Source of the DNA: Anoplopoma fimbria
Lineage: Eukaryota; Chordata; Actinopteri; Perciformes; Anoplopomatidae
Assembly: GCF_027596085.1 (NCBI RefSeq)
Contig: NC_072457.1
Location: 29,118,787-29,182,786, forward strand
Direction of reading: 5' to 3'
Length of the DNA stretch: 64,000 nucleotides
Below, in pieces: positions 34,592 to 49,692 of the stretch. Under the pieces are notes generated by a model, which saw nothing but the letters and a program-made list of their open reading frames with translations, was not told where the DNA came from and made no database searches. The position numbers and the translations under genes are program-made. Numbering within the stretch: the stretch's first letter is position 1; every line of letters starts with the position of its first letter.

Positions 34592-36315
34592 AAATGCTAT
34601 ACTATGACTTTTTTCGACATGCTATACTATGACGTTTTTATGACTTTTTCGACAAACATACTATACCTATACTATGATGATGTTTTCATTTTTTCGAGGT
34701 GCTATTCTATGACTTTTTCATGACTTTTTTCAATATTCTATACTATGACGCATTTATGACTTTTTTCGACATGCTATTCTATGACTTTTTTCGACTTTTT
34801 TCGACATGCTATACTATACGTTTTTATGACTAGGTTTTTATGACTTTATTCGACATGCTATACTATGACTATTTCATGACTTTTTCGACATAATATACTA
34901 TGACGTTTTTATGACTTTTTTCGACATGGTATACTATGACGCATTTATGACCTTTTTCGACAAGCTATACTATGACGTTTTATGACTTTTTTCGACATAC
35001 TATACCATGATGTTTTCATTTTTTCGAGGTGCTATTCTATGACTTTTTCATGACTTTTTTCAATATTCTATACTATGACGCATTTATGACTTTTTTCGAC
35101 ATGCTATTCTATGACTTTTTTCGACTTTTTTCGACATGCTATACTATGACGTTTTTATGACTTTTTTCGACATGCTATAATATGTAGTTTTTATGACTTT
35201 TTTCGACATGCTATACTATGACTATTTCATGACTTTTTTCGACATAATATACTATGACGTTTTTATGACTTTTTTCGACATAACATGCGTTCTTATGACT
35301 TTTTTATGACTTTTTTATGACTTTTTTCGACATGGTATACTATGACGCATTTATGACCTTTTTCGACAAGCTATACTATGACGTTTTATGACTTTTTTCG
35401 ACATACTATACCATGATGTTTTCATGACTTTTTTCGACGTGCTATTCTATGACTTTTTTCGATATTCTATACTATGACTTTTTATGACTTTTTCCGACAT
35501 GCTATTATATGACTTTTTTATGACTTTTTTCGACATGGTATACTATGACGTTTTTATGACTTTTTCCGACATACTATACCATGATGTTTTCATGACTTTT
35601 TTCGAGGTGCTATTCTATGACTTTTTCATTACTTTTTTCAATATTCTATACTATGACGCATTTATGACTTTTTTCGACATGCTATTCTATGACTTTTTTC
35701 GACTTTTTTCGACATGCTATACTATGACGTTTTTATGAATTTTTTCGACAAGCTATACTATGACGTTTTTATGACTTTTTTCGACATGCTATAATATGTA
35801 GTTTTTATGACTTTTTTCGACATGCTATACTATGACTATTTCATGACTTTTTTCGACATAATATACTATGACGTTCTTATGACTTTTTTCGACATGCTAT
35901 TCTATGACTTTTTTATGACTTTTTTCGACATGGTATACTATGACGCATTTATGACTTTTTTCGACATACTATACCATGATGTTTTCATGACTTTTTTCGA
36001 CGTGCTATTCTATGACTTTTTTCGATATTCTTTACTATGACGCATTTATGACCTTTTTCGACATGCTATTCTATGACTTTTTTAGACTTTTTTCGACATG
36101 CTATACTTTTTACGTTTTTATGACTTTTTTCGACATGCTATACTATGACTTTTTCATGACTTTTTTCGACATAATATACTATGACGTTTTATGAATTTTA
36201 TCGACATGCTATACTATGACATTTCATGAATTTTTTGGACATGCCATTCTATGACTTTTTATGACTTTTTCCGGCATACTATACAATGACTTTTTTCGAC
36301 ATGCTATACTATGAC
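34592..36315. repeat. Left, diverged edge of the 36-bp array
   Basis: Units here vary (CAATATTCTATAC, GCATTTATGAC, GTAGTTTTTATGAC and others). They form longer repeats: the GATGTTTTCAT...GAGGTGCTATTCTATG block recurs at about 34677, 35008 and 35582. Such decay at an array edge is usual where unequal exchange no longer homogenises. Confidence 0.85.
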
Positions 36316-36494
36316 GGTACATTTTTAATTGGCCCGCTACAAATTCTAAAAACCTAATGGAATATGGCCCACACATGAAACTTGCACTTAATGCTGCATT
36401 CACACCAAAAGCGAAGCGAATATTTCGCGCGTCTAGTTTACATGTAAAGTCAATATACAGACGCGAATATTCGCGAGTAGATGCGAAGTCGAGC

Positions 36495-36665
36495 TTGAGC
36501 TTCTCCTCCTGTCACTCTGTCATCGATCAGCCAATCAGCGTTGAGCTTCTCCTCCTGTCACTCTGTCATCGATCAGCCAATCAGCGTTGAGCTTCTCCTC
36601 CTTTCACTCTGTCATCGATCAGCCAATCAGCGTTGAGCTTCTCCTCCTGTCACTCTGTCATCGAT
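36495..36665 (+). repeat. 46-bp tandem repeat, about 3.7 copies
   Basis: Units begin at 36495, 36541, 36587 and 36633, each TTGAGCTTCTCCTCCT... ending CAGCCAATCAGCG, with a single base change between copies. The open frame crossing it is a by-product. Confidence 0.95.
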
Positions 36666-36969
36666 CCGAGCTCCGTTCACAAAACAGGCATTTTAAAAGT
36701 TATTTCCTTCTCTTCCTGCAGAGAGAACTAACAAAACATGAATTCTGACTTTTTACAAACCACCATCATTATGTTATTATTTCAGCGTCCCTTTTTGTAC
36801 ATTTATTGCAATTAAATCACAGTAAAATTGTTTATTTTCAGTTCATACGGCTCGAATAAATCCACAGATGATGTTATGAACTCAGACAAGACGGCGTTTA
36901 GTTTCCCAGGATATCTGGGACTGCCACAACAAGTATAAAGCAGAATTAGTATTTATTTATTGCATGGTA

Positions 36970-37033
36970 CTTCCTGTAAGTCGCTTTGGACAAAAGCGTC
37001 TGCTAAATGACTGTAATGTAATGTAATGTAATG
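36970..37033 (+). mobile_element. SINE 3'-tail fragment
   Basis: AAGTCGCTTTGGACAAAAGC, GTCTGCTAAATGACTG and ATGTA repeats match the 3' end of the SINE at 34283-34570. The tRNA-like head is missing. Confidence 0.85.
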
Positions 37034-37387
37034 GTTGATGGTGAAATAAATGGATTTGTTGACAGAGGTTCCATGGAGATAAGCCCCGCCCCCTCTCCAG
37101 GGCTGTGAAGGATCACCATCCTGAGTAAGAAGCAATCTCAGACTGCTGTTTTGAGAATGAGCTGCCAACCATTTTTATAACAAAATAAATGAAAATCCAT
37201 TAATGGAAAGTTGCGATGTAGGATGTTTTTTTCTTTAAGCATATTCAAATATCAAGCATAATTTACCTACATTTGATTGATTTTGACACTAGAAGTGAGG
37301 CGATATACCTCACCTCTAGTGAGTGGCCCAGCCTTTCCTATATTTTTCTATATGTGGCCCTCAGTGAAAAACGTTTGGACACCCCTG

Positions 37388-40300
37388 TGCTATACTATGA
37401 CGTTTTTATGACTTTATTCGACATGCTATACTATGACGTTTTTATGACTTTTTTCGACATGCTATAATATGACGTTTTTATGACTTTTTTCGACATGCTA
37501 TACTATGACGTTTTTATGACTTTTTTCGACATGCTATAGTATGATGTTTTTATGACTTTTTTTCGACATGCTATAGTATGATCTTTTTATGACTTTTTTC
37601 AACATGCTATACTATGACGTTTTTATGACTTTTTTCGACATGCTATACTATGACTATTTCATGACTTTTTCGACATAATATACTATGACGTTTTTATGAC
37701 TTTTTTCGACATGCTATAGTATGACGTTTTTATGACTTTTTTCGACATGCTATACTATGACGTTTTTATGACTTTTTTCGACATGCTATACTATAACGTT
37801 TTTATGACATTTTTCAACATGCTATAGTATGACGTTTTTATGACTTTTTTCGACATGCTATACTATGACGTTTTTATGACTTTTTCGACATGCTATACTA
37901 TGACGTTTTTATGACTTTTTCGACATGCTATACTATGACGTTTTTATGACTTTTTTCGACATGCTATACTATGACGTTTTTATGACTTTTTTCGACATGC
38001 TATACTATGACGTTTTTATGACTTTTTTTGACATGCTATACTATGACGTTTTTATGACTTTTATCGACATGCTATACTATGACGTTTTTATGACTTTTTT
38101 CGACATGCTATAATATGACGTTTTTATGACTTTTTTCAACATGCTATAGTATGATGTTTTTATGACTTTATTCGACATGCTATACTATGACGTTTTTATG
38201 ACTTTTTTCGACATGCTATACTATGACGTTTTTATGACTTTTTTCGACATGCTATACTATGACGTTTTTATGACTTTTTCGACATGCTATATATGACGTT
38301 TTTATGACTTTTTTTTCGACATGCTATACTATGACGTTTTTATGACTTTTTTCGACATGCTATACTATGACGTTTTTATGACTTTTTCGACATGCTATAC
38401 TATGACGTTTTTATGACTTTTTTCGACATGCTATACTATGATGTTTTTATGACTTTTTTCGACATGCTATTCTATGACGTTTTTATGACTTTTTTCGACA
38501 TGCTATACTATGACGTTTTTATGACTTTTTTCGACATGCTATACTATGACGTTTTTATGACTTTTTCGACATGCTATACTATGACGTTTTTATGACTTTT
38601 TTCGACATGCTATACTATGACTTTTTATGACTTTTTCGACATGCTATACTATGACGTTTATGACTTTTTCGACATGCTTTTATGACGTTTTTATTTTTCG
38701 ACATGCTATACTATGACGTTTTTATGACTTTTTTCGACATGCTATACTATGACGTTTTTATGACTTTTTCGACATGCTATACTATGACGTTTTTATGACT
38801 TTTTTCGACATGCTATACTATGACGTTTTTATGACTTTTTCGACATGCTATACTATGACGTTTTTATGACTTTTTTCGACATGCTATACTATGACGTTTT
38901 TATGACTTTTTTCGACATGCTATACTATGATGTTTTTATGACTTTTTCGACATGCTATACTATGACGTTTTTATGACTTTTTTCGACATGCTATACTATG
39001 ACGTTTTTATGACTTTTTCGACATGCTATAATATGACGTTTTTATGACTTTTTCAAACATGCTATACTATGACCTTTTTCGACATGCTATACTATGACGT
39101 TTTTATGACTTTTTTCGACATGCTATACTATGACGTTTTTATGACTTTTTTCGACATGCTATACTATGACGTTTTTATGACTTTTTTCGACATGCTATAC
39201 TATGATTTTTTATGACTTTTTCGACATGCTATACTATGACGTTTTTATGACTTTTTCGACATAATATACTATGACGTTTTTATGACTTTTTTCGACATGC
39301 TATAGTATGACGTTTTTATGACTTTTTTCGACATGCTATACTATGACGTTTTTATGACTTTTTTGACATGCTATACTATGACGTTTTTATGACTTTTTTC
39401 GACATGCTATAATATGACGTTTTTATGACTTTTTTCAACATGCTATAGTATGACGTTTTTATGACTTTTTTCGACATGCTAAACTATGACTTTTTATGAC
39501 TTTTTTCGACATGCTATACTATGACGTTTTTATGACTTTTTTCGACATGCTATACTATGACGTTTTTATGACTTTTTCGACATGCTATACTATGACGTTT
39601 TTATGACTTTTTTCAACATGCTATAGTATGATGTTTTTATGACTTTTTTCGACATGCTATACTATGACGTTTTAATGACTTTTTTCGACATGCTATACTA
39701 TGACTTTTTTATGACTTTTTTCGACATGCTATACTATGACGTTTTTATGACTTTTTCGACATGCTATACTATGACGTTTTTATGACTTTTTTCGACATGC
39801 TATAATATGACGTTTTTATGACTTTATTCGACATGCTATAATATGACGTTTTTATGACTTTTTTCGACATGCTATAATATGACGTTTTTATGACTTTTTT
39901 CGACATGCTATACTATGACGTTTTTATGACTTTTTTCGACATGCTATACTATGACGTTTTTATGACTTTTTTCGACATGCTATACTATGACGTTTTTATG
40001 ACTTTTTTCGACATGCTATACTATGACGTTTTTATGACTTTTTTCGACATGCTATACTATGACGTTTTTATGACTTTTTTCGACATGCTATACTATGACG
40101 TTTTTATGACTTTTTTCGACATGCTATACTATGACGTTTTTATGACTTTTTTCGACATGCTATACTATATGATGTTTTTATGACTTTTTTCGACATGCTC
40201 AACATGCTATATATGACGTTTTTATGACTTTTTTCGACATGCTATAATATGACGTTTTTATGACTTTTTTCAACATGCTATAGTATGACGTTTTTATGAC

Positions 40301-43300
40301 TTTTTTCGACATGCTATACTATGACGTTTTTATGACTTTTTTCAACATGCTATAATATTACGTTTTTATGACTTTTTTCGACATGCTATACTATGACGTT
40401 TTTATGACTTTTTTCGACATGCTATACTATGACGTTTTTATGACTTTTTCGACATGCTATACTATGACGTTTTTATGACTTTTTTCGACATGCTATACTA
40501 TGACGTTTTTATGACTTTTTTCGACATGCTATACTATGACGTTTTTATGACTTTTTTTTTATGACGTTTTTTGACTTTTTTCGACATGCTATAATATGAC
40601 GTTTTTATGACTTTTTTCGACATGCTATAATATGACGTTTTTATGACTTTTTTCGACATGCTATACTATGACGTTTTTATGACTTTTTTCGACATGCTAT
40701 ACTATAACTTTTTTATGACTTTTTTCGACATGCTATACTATGACGTTTTTATGACTTTTTTCGACATGCTATACTATGACGTTTTTATGACTTTTTTCGA
40801 CATGCTATACTATGACGTTTTTATGACTTTTTCGACATGCTATACTATGACGTTTTTATGACTTTTTCGACATGCTATACTATGACGTTTTTATGACTTT
40901 TTTCGACATGCTATACTATGACGTTTTTATGACTTTTTTCGACATGCTATACTATGACGTTTTTATGACTTTTTCGACATGCTATACTATGACGTTTTTA
41001 TGACTTTTTCGACATGCTATACTATGACGTTTTTATGACTTTTTTCGACATGCTATACTATGACGTTTTTATGACTTTTTCGACATGCTATACTATGACG
41101 TTTTTATGACTTTTTCGACATGCTATACTATGACTTTTTATGACTTTTTTCGACATGCTATACTATGACGTTTTTATGACTTTTTTCGACATGCTATAAT
41201 ATGATGTTTTTATGACTTTTTTCGACATGCTATACTATGACGTTTTTATGACTTTTTCGACATGCTATAATATGACGTTTTTATGACTTTTTTCGACATG
41301 CTATACTATGACGTTTTTATGACTTTTTTCGACATGCTATACTATGACGTTTTTATGACTTTTTTCGACATGCTATTCTATGACGTTTTTATGACTTTTT
41401 TCGACATGCTATACTATGACGTTTTTATGACTTTTTTCGACATGCTATACTATGACTATTTTATGACTTTTTTCGACATGCTATACTATGACGTTTTTAT
41501 GACTTTTTCGACATGCTATACTATGACGTTTTTATGAATATGACATGCTATACTATGACGTTTTTATGACTTTTTTTACGACATGCTATACTATGACGTT
41601 TTTATGACTTTTTTCGACATGCTATACTATGACTTTTTATGACTTTTTTCGACATGCTATATATGACGTTTTTATGACTTTTTTTTCGACATGCTATACT
41701 ATGACGTTTTTATGACTTTTATCAGACATGCTATAATATGACGTTTTTATGACTTTTTCGACATGCTATACTATACGTTTTTAACATGCTATACTATGAC
41801 GTTTTTATGACTTTTTTTCGACATGCTATACTATGAGGGATTTTTATGACTTTTTTGACACATGCTACGTTTTTATATGACATGTTTTTTATCACTTTTT
41901 TCGACATGCTATACTATGACGTTTTTCGACATGCTATACTATGACGTGTTTTATGACTTTTTTCGACATGCTATACTATGATGTTTTTATGACTTTTTCG
42001 ACATGCTATACTATGACGTTTTTATGACTTTTTCGACATGCTATACTATGACGTTTTTTGACTTTTTTCGACATGCTATACTATGACGTTTTTTTATGAC
42101 TTTTTTCGACATGCTATACTATGACGTTTTTATGACTTTTTTCGACATGCTATACTATGACGTTTTTATGACTTTTTTCGACATGCTATAATATGACGTT
42201 TTTATGACTTTTTCGACATGCTATACTATGACGTTTTTATGACTTTTTCGACATGCTATACTATGATGTGTTTTATGACTTTTTTCGACATGCTATACTA
42301 TGACGTTTTTATGACTTTTTTCGACATGCTATACTATGACGTTTTTATGACTTTTTTTCGACATGCTATACTATGACTTTTTATGACTTTTTTCGACATG
42401 CTATACTATGACGTGTTTTATGACTTTTTTCGACATGCTATATATACTATGACGTGTTTTATGACTTTTTTCGACATGCTATACTATGATGTTTTTATGA
42501 CTTTTTTCGACATGCTATACTATGACGTTTTCATGACTTTTTCGACATGCTATACTATGACGTTTTTATGACTTTTTCGACATGCTATACTATGACGTTT
42601 TTATGACTTTTTTCGACATGCTATACTATGACGTTTTTATGACTTTTTCGACATGCTATACTATGACGTTTTTATGACTTTTTTCGACATGCTATACTAT
42701 GACGTTTTTATGACTATGACTTTTTTTTTCGACATGCTATACTATGACGTTTTTATGACTTTTTCGACATGCTATACTATGACGTTTTTATGACTTTTTT
42801 CGACATGCTATACTATGACGTGTTTTATGACTTTTTTCGACATGCTATACTATGACGTTTTTCGACATGCTATACTATGACGTTTTTATGACTTTTTTCG
42901 ACATGCTATACTATGACGTTTTTATGACTTTTTTCGACATGCTATAATATGATGTTTTTATGACTTTTTCGACATGCTATACTATGACGTTTTTATGACT
43001 TTTTCGACATGCTATACTATGACGTTTTTATGACTTTTTTCGACATGCTATACTATGACGTTTTTATGACTTTTTTCGACATGCTATACTATGACGTTTT
43101 TATGACTTTTTCGACATGCTATACTATGACGTTTTTATGACTTTTTTCGACATGCTATACTATGACGTTTTTATGACTTTTTTCGACATGCTATAATATG
43201 ACGTTTTTATGACTTTTTTCGACATGCTATAATATGATGTTTTTATGACTTTTTCGACATGCTATATATGACGTTTTTATGACTTTTTTCGACATGCTAT

Positions 43301-43552
43301 ACTATGACTTTTTATGACTTTTTTCGACATGACTATACTATGACTTTTATTTCATGACTTTTTTCGACATGCTATACTATGACTTTTTATGACTTTTTTC
43401 AACATGCTATACTATGACGTTTTTATGACTTTTTTCGACATGCTATACTATGACCTTTTATGACTTTTTCCGACATTCTATACTATGACTATTTCATGAT
43501 TTTTTCATGACATTGTATGATGACTTTTTTGACATGCTATACTTTGACTTTT
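37388..43552. repeat. Homogeneous core of the 36-bp array, block A
   Basis: About 6.2 kb of nearly identical units. For example, 39890-40160 contains seven to eight consecutive perfect 36-bp units. A scrambled stretch at 41520-41950 has truncated and fused units. Confidence 0.95.
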
Positions 43553-44102
43553 CAGAATCAGAATCAGAAGCAGAAGGTGTTTATTGTAAAGCAAGTTACA
43601 CATACAAGGAATTTGGCTCGTTTATTGACTGGCTTGTAACAGTAAACTGTAAACACATTGCAATAATATAAGACATAATGTTAAAATACAAACATGAAAT
43701 TGTACAATAAAATATGGTATACAGATAAACAAATATGAGTACGTTTAAATAAGTATATTATTAAAGTGTCAAGTGTATATTAATAAAGACAAGAAAAGAT
43801 GTGGAGGGATGTATAACTGTGAGAAATTGTCCTGGGATGTAAGTGTCTGATTAAGTGGGCGTCCTGGGCTTTATTGATGAACCCAACTGCGGACTGGAAG
43901 AAACAGTTTTTGTGGCATGAGGTCTTGGTCCTATATTGACTGCAACCTCCTGCTAGAGTGAAGGGATTTGAGTTGAGTGTTTTGGTGAGTTTTTATTATG
44001 ACAATCATTTTTGCCTGCCTCAGGGTCCTGGAGGCGAACTATGACAGATTGCACACAATCACTCCCTCACCAGAGTGGATGATCGCTGCAGTCTGCCCTT
44101 GT
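43553..44102 (-). mobile_element. LINE 3' fragment, copy 1 (deleted)
   Basis: Reverse-oriented non-LTR retrotransposon remnant. Its 3' tail (CTTCTGATTCTGATTCTG on the minus strand) lies at the low coordinate, and coding sequence for the end of the reverse transcriptase lies at the high end. Compared with copy 4 it lacks internal stretches and stops near 44102, where satellite resumes. Confidence 0.8.
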
Positions 44103-45700
44103 TTATGACTTTTTTGGACAATGATGCTATACATATGTCTTGTTTTTATGACTTTTTTTCGACATTATACTATGATGTTTTTATGACTTTTTCGACATGC
44201 TATACTATGATGTTTTTATGACTTTTTTCGACATGCTATACTATGACTTTTTTATGACTTTTTCGACATGCTATACTATGACGTTTTTATGACTTTTTTC
44301 GACATGCTATACTATGACGTTTTTATGACTTTTTTCAACATGCTATTATGACGTTTTTATGACTTTTTTGACATGCTATATGCTATACTATGACGTTTTT
44401 ATGACTTTTTTCGACATGCTATCTATGATTTTTTATGACTTTTTCGACATGCTATACTATGACGTTTTTATGACTTTTTTCGACATGCTATACTATGACG
44501 TTTTTATGACTTTTTTCGACATGCTATACTATGACGTTTTTATGACTTTTTTCGACATGCTATACTATGACGTTTTTATGACTTTTTCGACATGCTATAA
44601 TATGACGTTTTTATGACTTTTTCGACATGCTATACTATGACGTTTTTATGACTTTTTTCGACATGCTATACTATGACGTTTTTATGACTTTTTCGACATG
44701 CTATAATATGATGTTTTTATGACTTTTTTCGACATGCTATAATATGATGTTTTTATGACTTTTTTCGACATGCTATAATATGACGTTTTTATGACTTTTT
44801 CAACATGCTATACTATGACGTTTTTATGACTTTTTTCGACATGCTATACTATGACGTTTTAATGACTTTTTTCAACATGCTATTCTATGACGTTTTTATG
44901 ACTTTTTTCGACATGCTATACTATGACGTTTTTATGATTTTTTTTTTCGACATGCTATACTATGACGTTTTTATGACTTTTTCGACATGCTATACTATGA
45001 CGTTTTTATGACTTTTTCGACAGGCTATACTATGACGTTTTAATGACTTTTTCGACATGCTATAATATGATGTTTTTATGACTTTTTCGACATGCTATAA
45101 TATGACGTTTTTATGACTTTTATCGACATGCTATAATATGACGTTTTTATGACTTTTTTCACATGCTATACTATGACGTTTTTATGACTTTTTTCGACAT
45201 GCTATCTATGATTTTTTATGACTTTTTTCGACATGCTATACTATGACGTTTTTATGACTTTTTTCGACATGCTATACTATGACGTTTTTATGACTTTTTT
45301 CGACATGCTATACTATGACGTTTTTATGACTTTTTTCGACATGCTATACTATGACGTTTTAATGACTTTTTCGACATGCTATAATATGATGTTTTTATGA
45401 CTTTTTCGACATGCTATAATATGACGTTTTTATGACTTTTTCGACATGCTATATATGACGTTTTTATGACTTTTTTCAACATGCTATACTATGACGTTTT
45501 TATGACTTTTTTCGACATGCTATAGTATGACGTTTTTATGACTTTTTTCGACATGCTATACTATGACATTTTATGACTTTTTTGGGAATGCTATTCTATG
45601 ACCTTTTTTATGACTTTTTCCGACATTCTATACTATGACTATTTGATGATTTTTTCGACATTGATGATGACTTTTTTCGACATGCTATACTTTGACTTTT
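44103..45700. repeat. 36-bp array between LINE copies 1 and 2
   Basis: Regular satellite units with some length variants. The last about 120 bases before 45701 (GGGAATGCTATTCTATGACC onward) recur before LINE copies 3 and 4. Confidence 0.9.
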
Positions 45701-46107
45701 CAGAATCAGAATCAGAAGCAGAAGGTGTTTATTGTAAAGCAAGTTACACATACAAGGAATTTGACGTTTTATTGACTGGCTTGTAACAGTAAACTGTAAA
45801 CACATTGCAATAATATAAGACATAATGTTAAAATACAAACATGAAATTGTACAATAAAATATGGTATACAGATAAACAAATATGAGTACGTTGAAATAAG
45901 TATATTATTAAAGTGTCAAGTGTATATTAATAAAGACAAGAAAAGATGTGGAGGGATGTATAACTGTGAGAAATTGTCCTGGGATGTAAGTGTCTGATTT
46001 TCCTGGCTTTATTGATGAACCCAATGCGGACTGGAAGAAACAGTTTTTTATGAGGTCTTTTTATTGACTGCAACCTCCTGCTATGAAGGGATTTGAGTTG
46101 AGTGTTT
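45701..46107 (-). mobile_element. LINE 3' fragment, copy 2 (shortest)
   Basis: Same LINE tail and 3' UTR as the other copies, but several stretches are missing and it ends after GAGTTGAGTGTTTTTATGAC, where LINE and satellite words merge. The reverse transcriptase coding part is gone. Confidence 0.8.
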
Positions 46108-48037
46108 TTATGACTTTTTTCGACATGCTATACTATGACGTTTTTATTTTTTTGACATGCTATACTATGACGTTTTTATGACATGCTATACTATGACGTT
46201 TTTATGACTTTTTTCGACATGCTATACTATGACGTTTTTATGACTTTTTCGACATGCTATACTATGACGTTTTTATGACTTTTTCGACATGCTATAATAT
46301 GACGTTTTTATGACTTTATTCGACATGCTATACTATGACGTTTTTATGACTTTTTTCGACATGCTATACTATGACGTTTTTTATGACTTTTTTTCGACAT
46401 GCTATACTATGACGTTTTTATGACTTTTTTCGACATGCTATACTATGACGTTTTTATGACTTTTTCGACATGCTATACTATGACTTTTTATGACTTTTTT
46501 CGACATGCTATACTATGACGTTTTTATGACTTTTTCGACATGCTATACAATGACGTTTTTATGACCTTTTTCGACATGCTATACTATGACGTTTTTATGA
46601 CTTTTTTCGACATGCTATACTATGACGTTTTTATGACTTTTTTTCGACATGCTATACTATGACGTTTTTATGACTTTTTTCGACATGCTATAGTATGACG
46701 TTTTTATGACTTTTTTCGACATGCTATACTATGACGTTTTTATGACTTTTTTCGACATGCTATACTATGATGACGTTTTTATGACTTTTTTCGACATGCT
46801 ATACTATGACGTTTTTATGACTTTTTCGACATGCTATACTATGATTTTATGACTTTTTCGACATGCTATACTATGACGTTTTTATGACTTTTTCGACATG
46901 CTATACTATGACGTTTTTTATGAATTTTTTCATGCTATACTATGACTTTTTTATGACTTTTTTCGACATGCTATACTATGACGTTTTTATGACTTTTTTC
47001 GACATGCTATAGTATGATGTTTTTATGACTTTATTCGACATGCTATACTATGACTATTTCATGACTTTTTCGACATAATATACTATGACGTTTTTATGAC
47101 TTTTTCGACATAATATACTATGACGTTTTTATGACTTTTTTTCGACATGCTATCTATGACTTTTTTATGACTTTTTTCGACATGCTATACTATGACGTTT
47201 TTATGACTTTTTCGACATGCTATACTATGACGTTTTTATGACTTTTATCGACATGCTATTCTATGACTTTTTTATGACTTTTTTCGACATGCTATAATAT
47301 GACGTTTTTATGACTTTTTTCGACATGCTATAGTATGACGTTTTTATGACTTTTTTCGACATGCTATACTATGACTATTTCATGACTTTTTCGACATAAT
47401 ATACTATGACGTTTTTATGACTTTTTTCGACATGCTATAGTATGACGTTTTTATGACTTTTTATCGACATGCTATTCTATGACGTTTTTATGACTTTTTT
47501 CGACATGCTATACTATAACTTTTTTATGACTTTTTTCGACATGCTATACTATGACGTTTTTATGACTTTTTTTGACATGCTATACTATGACGTTTTTATG
47601 ACTTTTATCGACATGCTATTCTATGACGTTTTTATGACTTTTTTCGACATGCTATAGTATGACGTTTTTATGACTTTTTTCGACATGCTATACTATGATG
47701 TTTTTATGACTTTTTTCGACATGCTATACTATGATGCTTTTATGACTTTTTTCGACATGCTATTCTATGACGTTTTTATGACTTTTTTCGACATGCCATT
47801 CTATGATGTTTTTCGACATGCTATACTATAACGTTTTTATGACATTTTTCGACATGCTATAGTATGACGTTTTTATGACTTTTTTCGACATGCTATACTA
47901 TGACATTTTATGACTTTTTTGGGAATGCTATTCTATGACCTTTTATGACTTTTTCCGACATTCTATACTATGACTATTTCATGATTTCTTTTGACATTGT
48001 ATGATGACTTTTTTTGACATGCTATACTTTGACTTTT
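46108..48037. repeat. 36-bp array between LINE copies 2 and 3
   Basis: Regular units followed by the shared pre-LINE flank ending CATGCTATACTTTGACTTTT. Confidence 0.9.
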
Positions 48038-48708
48038 CAGAATCAGAATCAGAAGCAGAAGCAGAAGGTGTTTATTGTAAAGCAAGTTACACATACAAGG
48101 AATTTGGCTCGTTTATTGACTGGCTTGTAACAGTAAACTGTAAACACATTGCAATAATATAAGACATAATGTTAAAATACAAACATGAAATTGTACAATA
48201 AAATATGGTATACAGATAAACAAATATGAGTACGTTGAAATAAGTATATTATTAAAGTGTCAAGTGTATATTAATAAAGACAAGAAAAGATGTGGAGGGA
48301 TGTATAACTGTGAGAAATTGTCCTGGGATGTAAGTGTCTGATTAAGTGGGCGTCCTGGGCTTTATTGATGAACCCAACTGCGGACTGGAAGAAACAGTTT
48401 TTGTGGCATGAGGTCTTGGTCCTTATTTACTGCAACCTCCTGCTAGAGTGAAGGGATTTGAGTTGAGTGTTTTGGTGAGTTTGTGTATAGGGTGAGAGGT
48501 GTCGGCAACAATCATCTTTGCCTGCCTCAGGGTCCTGGAGGCGAACGAGGGACGACAGATTGCACACAATCACTCCCTCACCAGAGTGGATGATCCGCTG
48601 CAGTCTGCCCTTGTCCTTCGCAGTGGCTGCAGCATAACAGACCATGATGGAGGAGGAAAGGATGGACTCAATGATAGCAGTGTAGAAGTGTTACATCAAT
48701 GTCTTGTT
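48038..48708 (-). mobile_element. LINE 3' fragment, copy 3
   Basis: Nearly complete version of the fragment. On the minus strand it encodes a decayed reverse transcriptase C-terminal piece (CYAAATAKDKGRLQRIIHSG ...), broken before the C-terminal end, followed by 3' UTR and the TTCTGA tail. Its satellite flanks on both sides match those of copy 4. Confidence 0.85.
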
Positions 48709-49692
48709 TTTATAACTTTTTTTCGACGTATTATACTATGAATTTTTTGACTTTTTCAACATGCTATAGTATGACTTGTTTATGAAATTTTTTGACATGC
48801 TAAACTATTACTTTTTTATGACTTTTTTCGACATGCTATACTATGACGTTTTTATGACTTTTTTCAACATGCTATACTATGACGTTTTTATGACTTTTTT
48901 CGACATGCTAATCTATAACTTTTTTATGACTTTTTTCGACATGCTATACTATGACGTTTTTATGACTTTTTTCGACATGCTATACTATGACGTTTTTATG
49001 ACTTTTTTCAACATGCTATTCCATGACTTTTTATGACTTTTTTCGACATGCTATTCCATGACTTTTCATGACTTCTTTCAACATGCTATTCTATGACTTT
49101 TCATGACTTTTTCAACATGCTATTGACGTTTTTATGACTTTTTCGACATGCTATATATGACTTTTTATGACTTTTTTCGACATGCTATACTATGACGTTT
49201 TAATGACTTTTTTCAACATGCTATTCCATGACTTTTTATGACTTTTTTCGACATGCTATACTATGACTATTTCATGATTTTTTTCAACATGCTATACTAT
49301 GACGTTTTAATGACTTTTTTCAACATGCTATTCTATGACTTTTTTATAACTTTTTTCGACATTCTATTATATTTTTTATGACTTTTTTTCGACATGCTAT
49401 AGTATGACGTTTTAATGACTTTTTTCAACATGCTATTCCATGACTTTTTATGACTTTTTTCGACATGCTATACTATGACGTTTTTATGACTTTTTTCGAC
49501 ATGCTATACTATGACGTTTTAATGATTTTTTTCAACATGCTATTCCATGACTTTTTATGACTTTTTTCGACATGCTATACTATGACTATTTCATGATTTT
49601 TTTCAACATGCTATTCCATGACTTTTCATGACTTCTTTCGACATGCTATTCTATGACGTTTTTATAACTTTTTTCGGACATTCTATTATATG
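48709..49692. repeat. 36-bp array, variant units after LINE copy 3
   Basis: Variant units (CAACATGCTATTCCATGACT, TTATAACTTTTTTCGGACAT) run up to the sequence gap. The same variant order recurs, rearranged, after LINE copy 4. Confidence 0.9.

Larger units (their letters stand above)
36316..37387. mobile_element. Island of older transposon debris inside the array (hAT-like end at right)
   Basis: Non-satellite DNA with TGGCCCGCTACAAATTCTAA at the left and GTGAAAAACGTTTGGACACC then CCTG at the right border (37367-37387). This terminus is typical of hAT-family transposons. Inside are a CG-rich inverted motif pair (GCGAATATTTCGCG / GCGAATATTCGCG), a 46-bp tandem repeat and a SINE tail. No transposase is left. 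The array resumes exactly at 37388. Confidence 0.7.

Noticed and set aside
36357..36590. 77-codon open frame in the transposon island
   Set aside because: It runs through the 46-bp tandem repeat and hAT-like debris, with no protein family resemblance.
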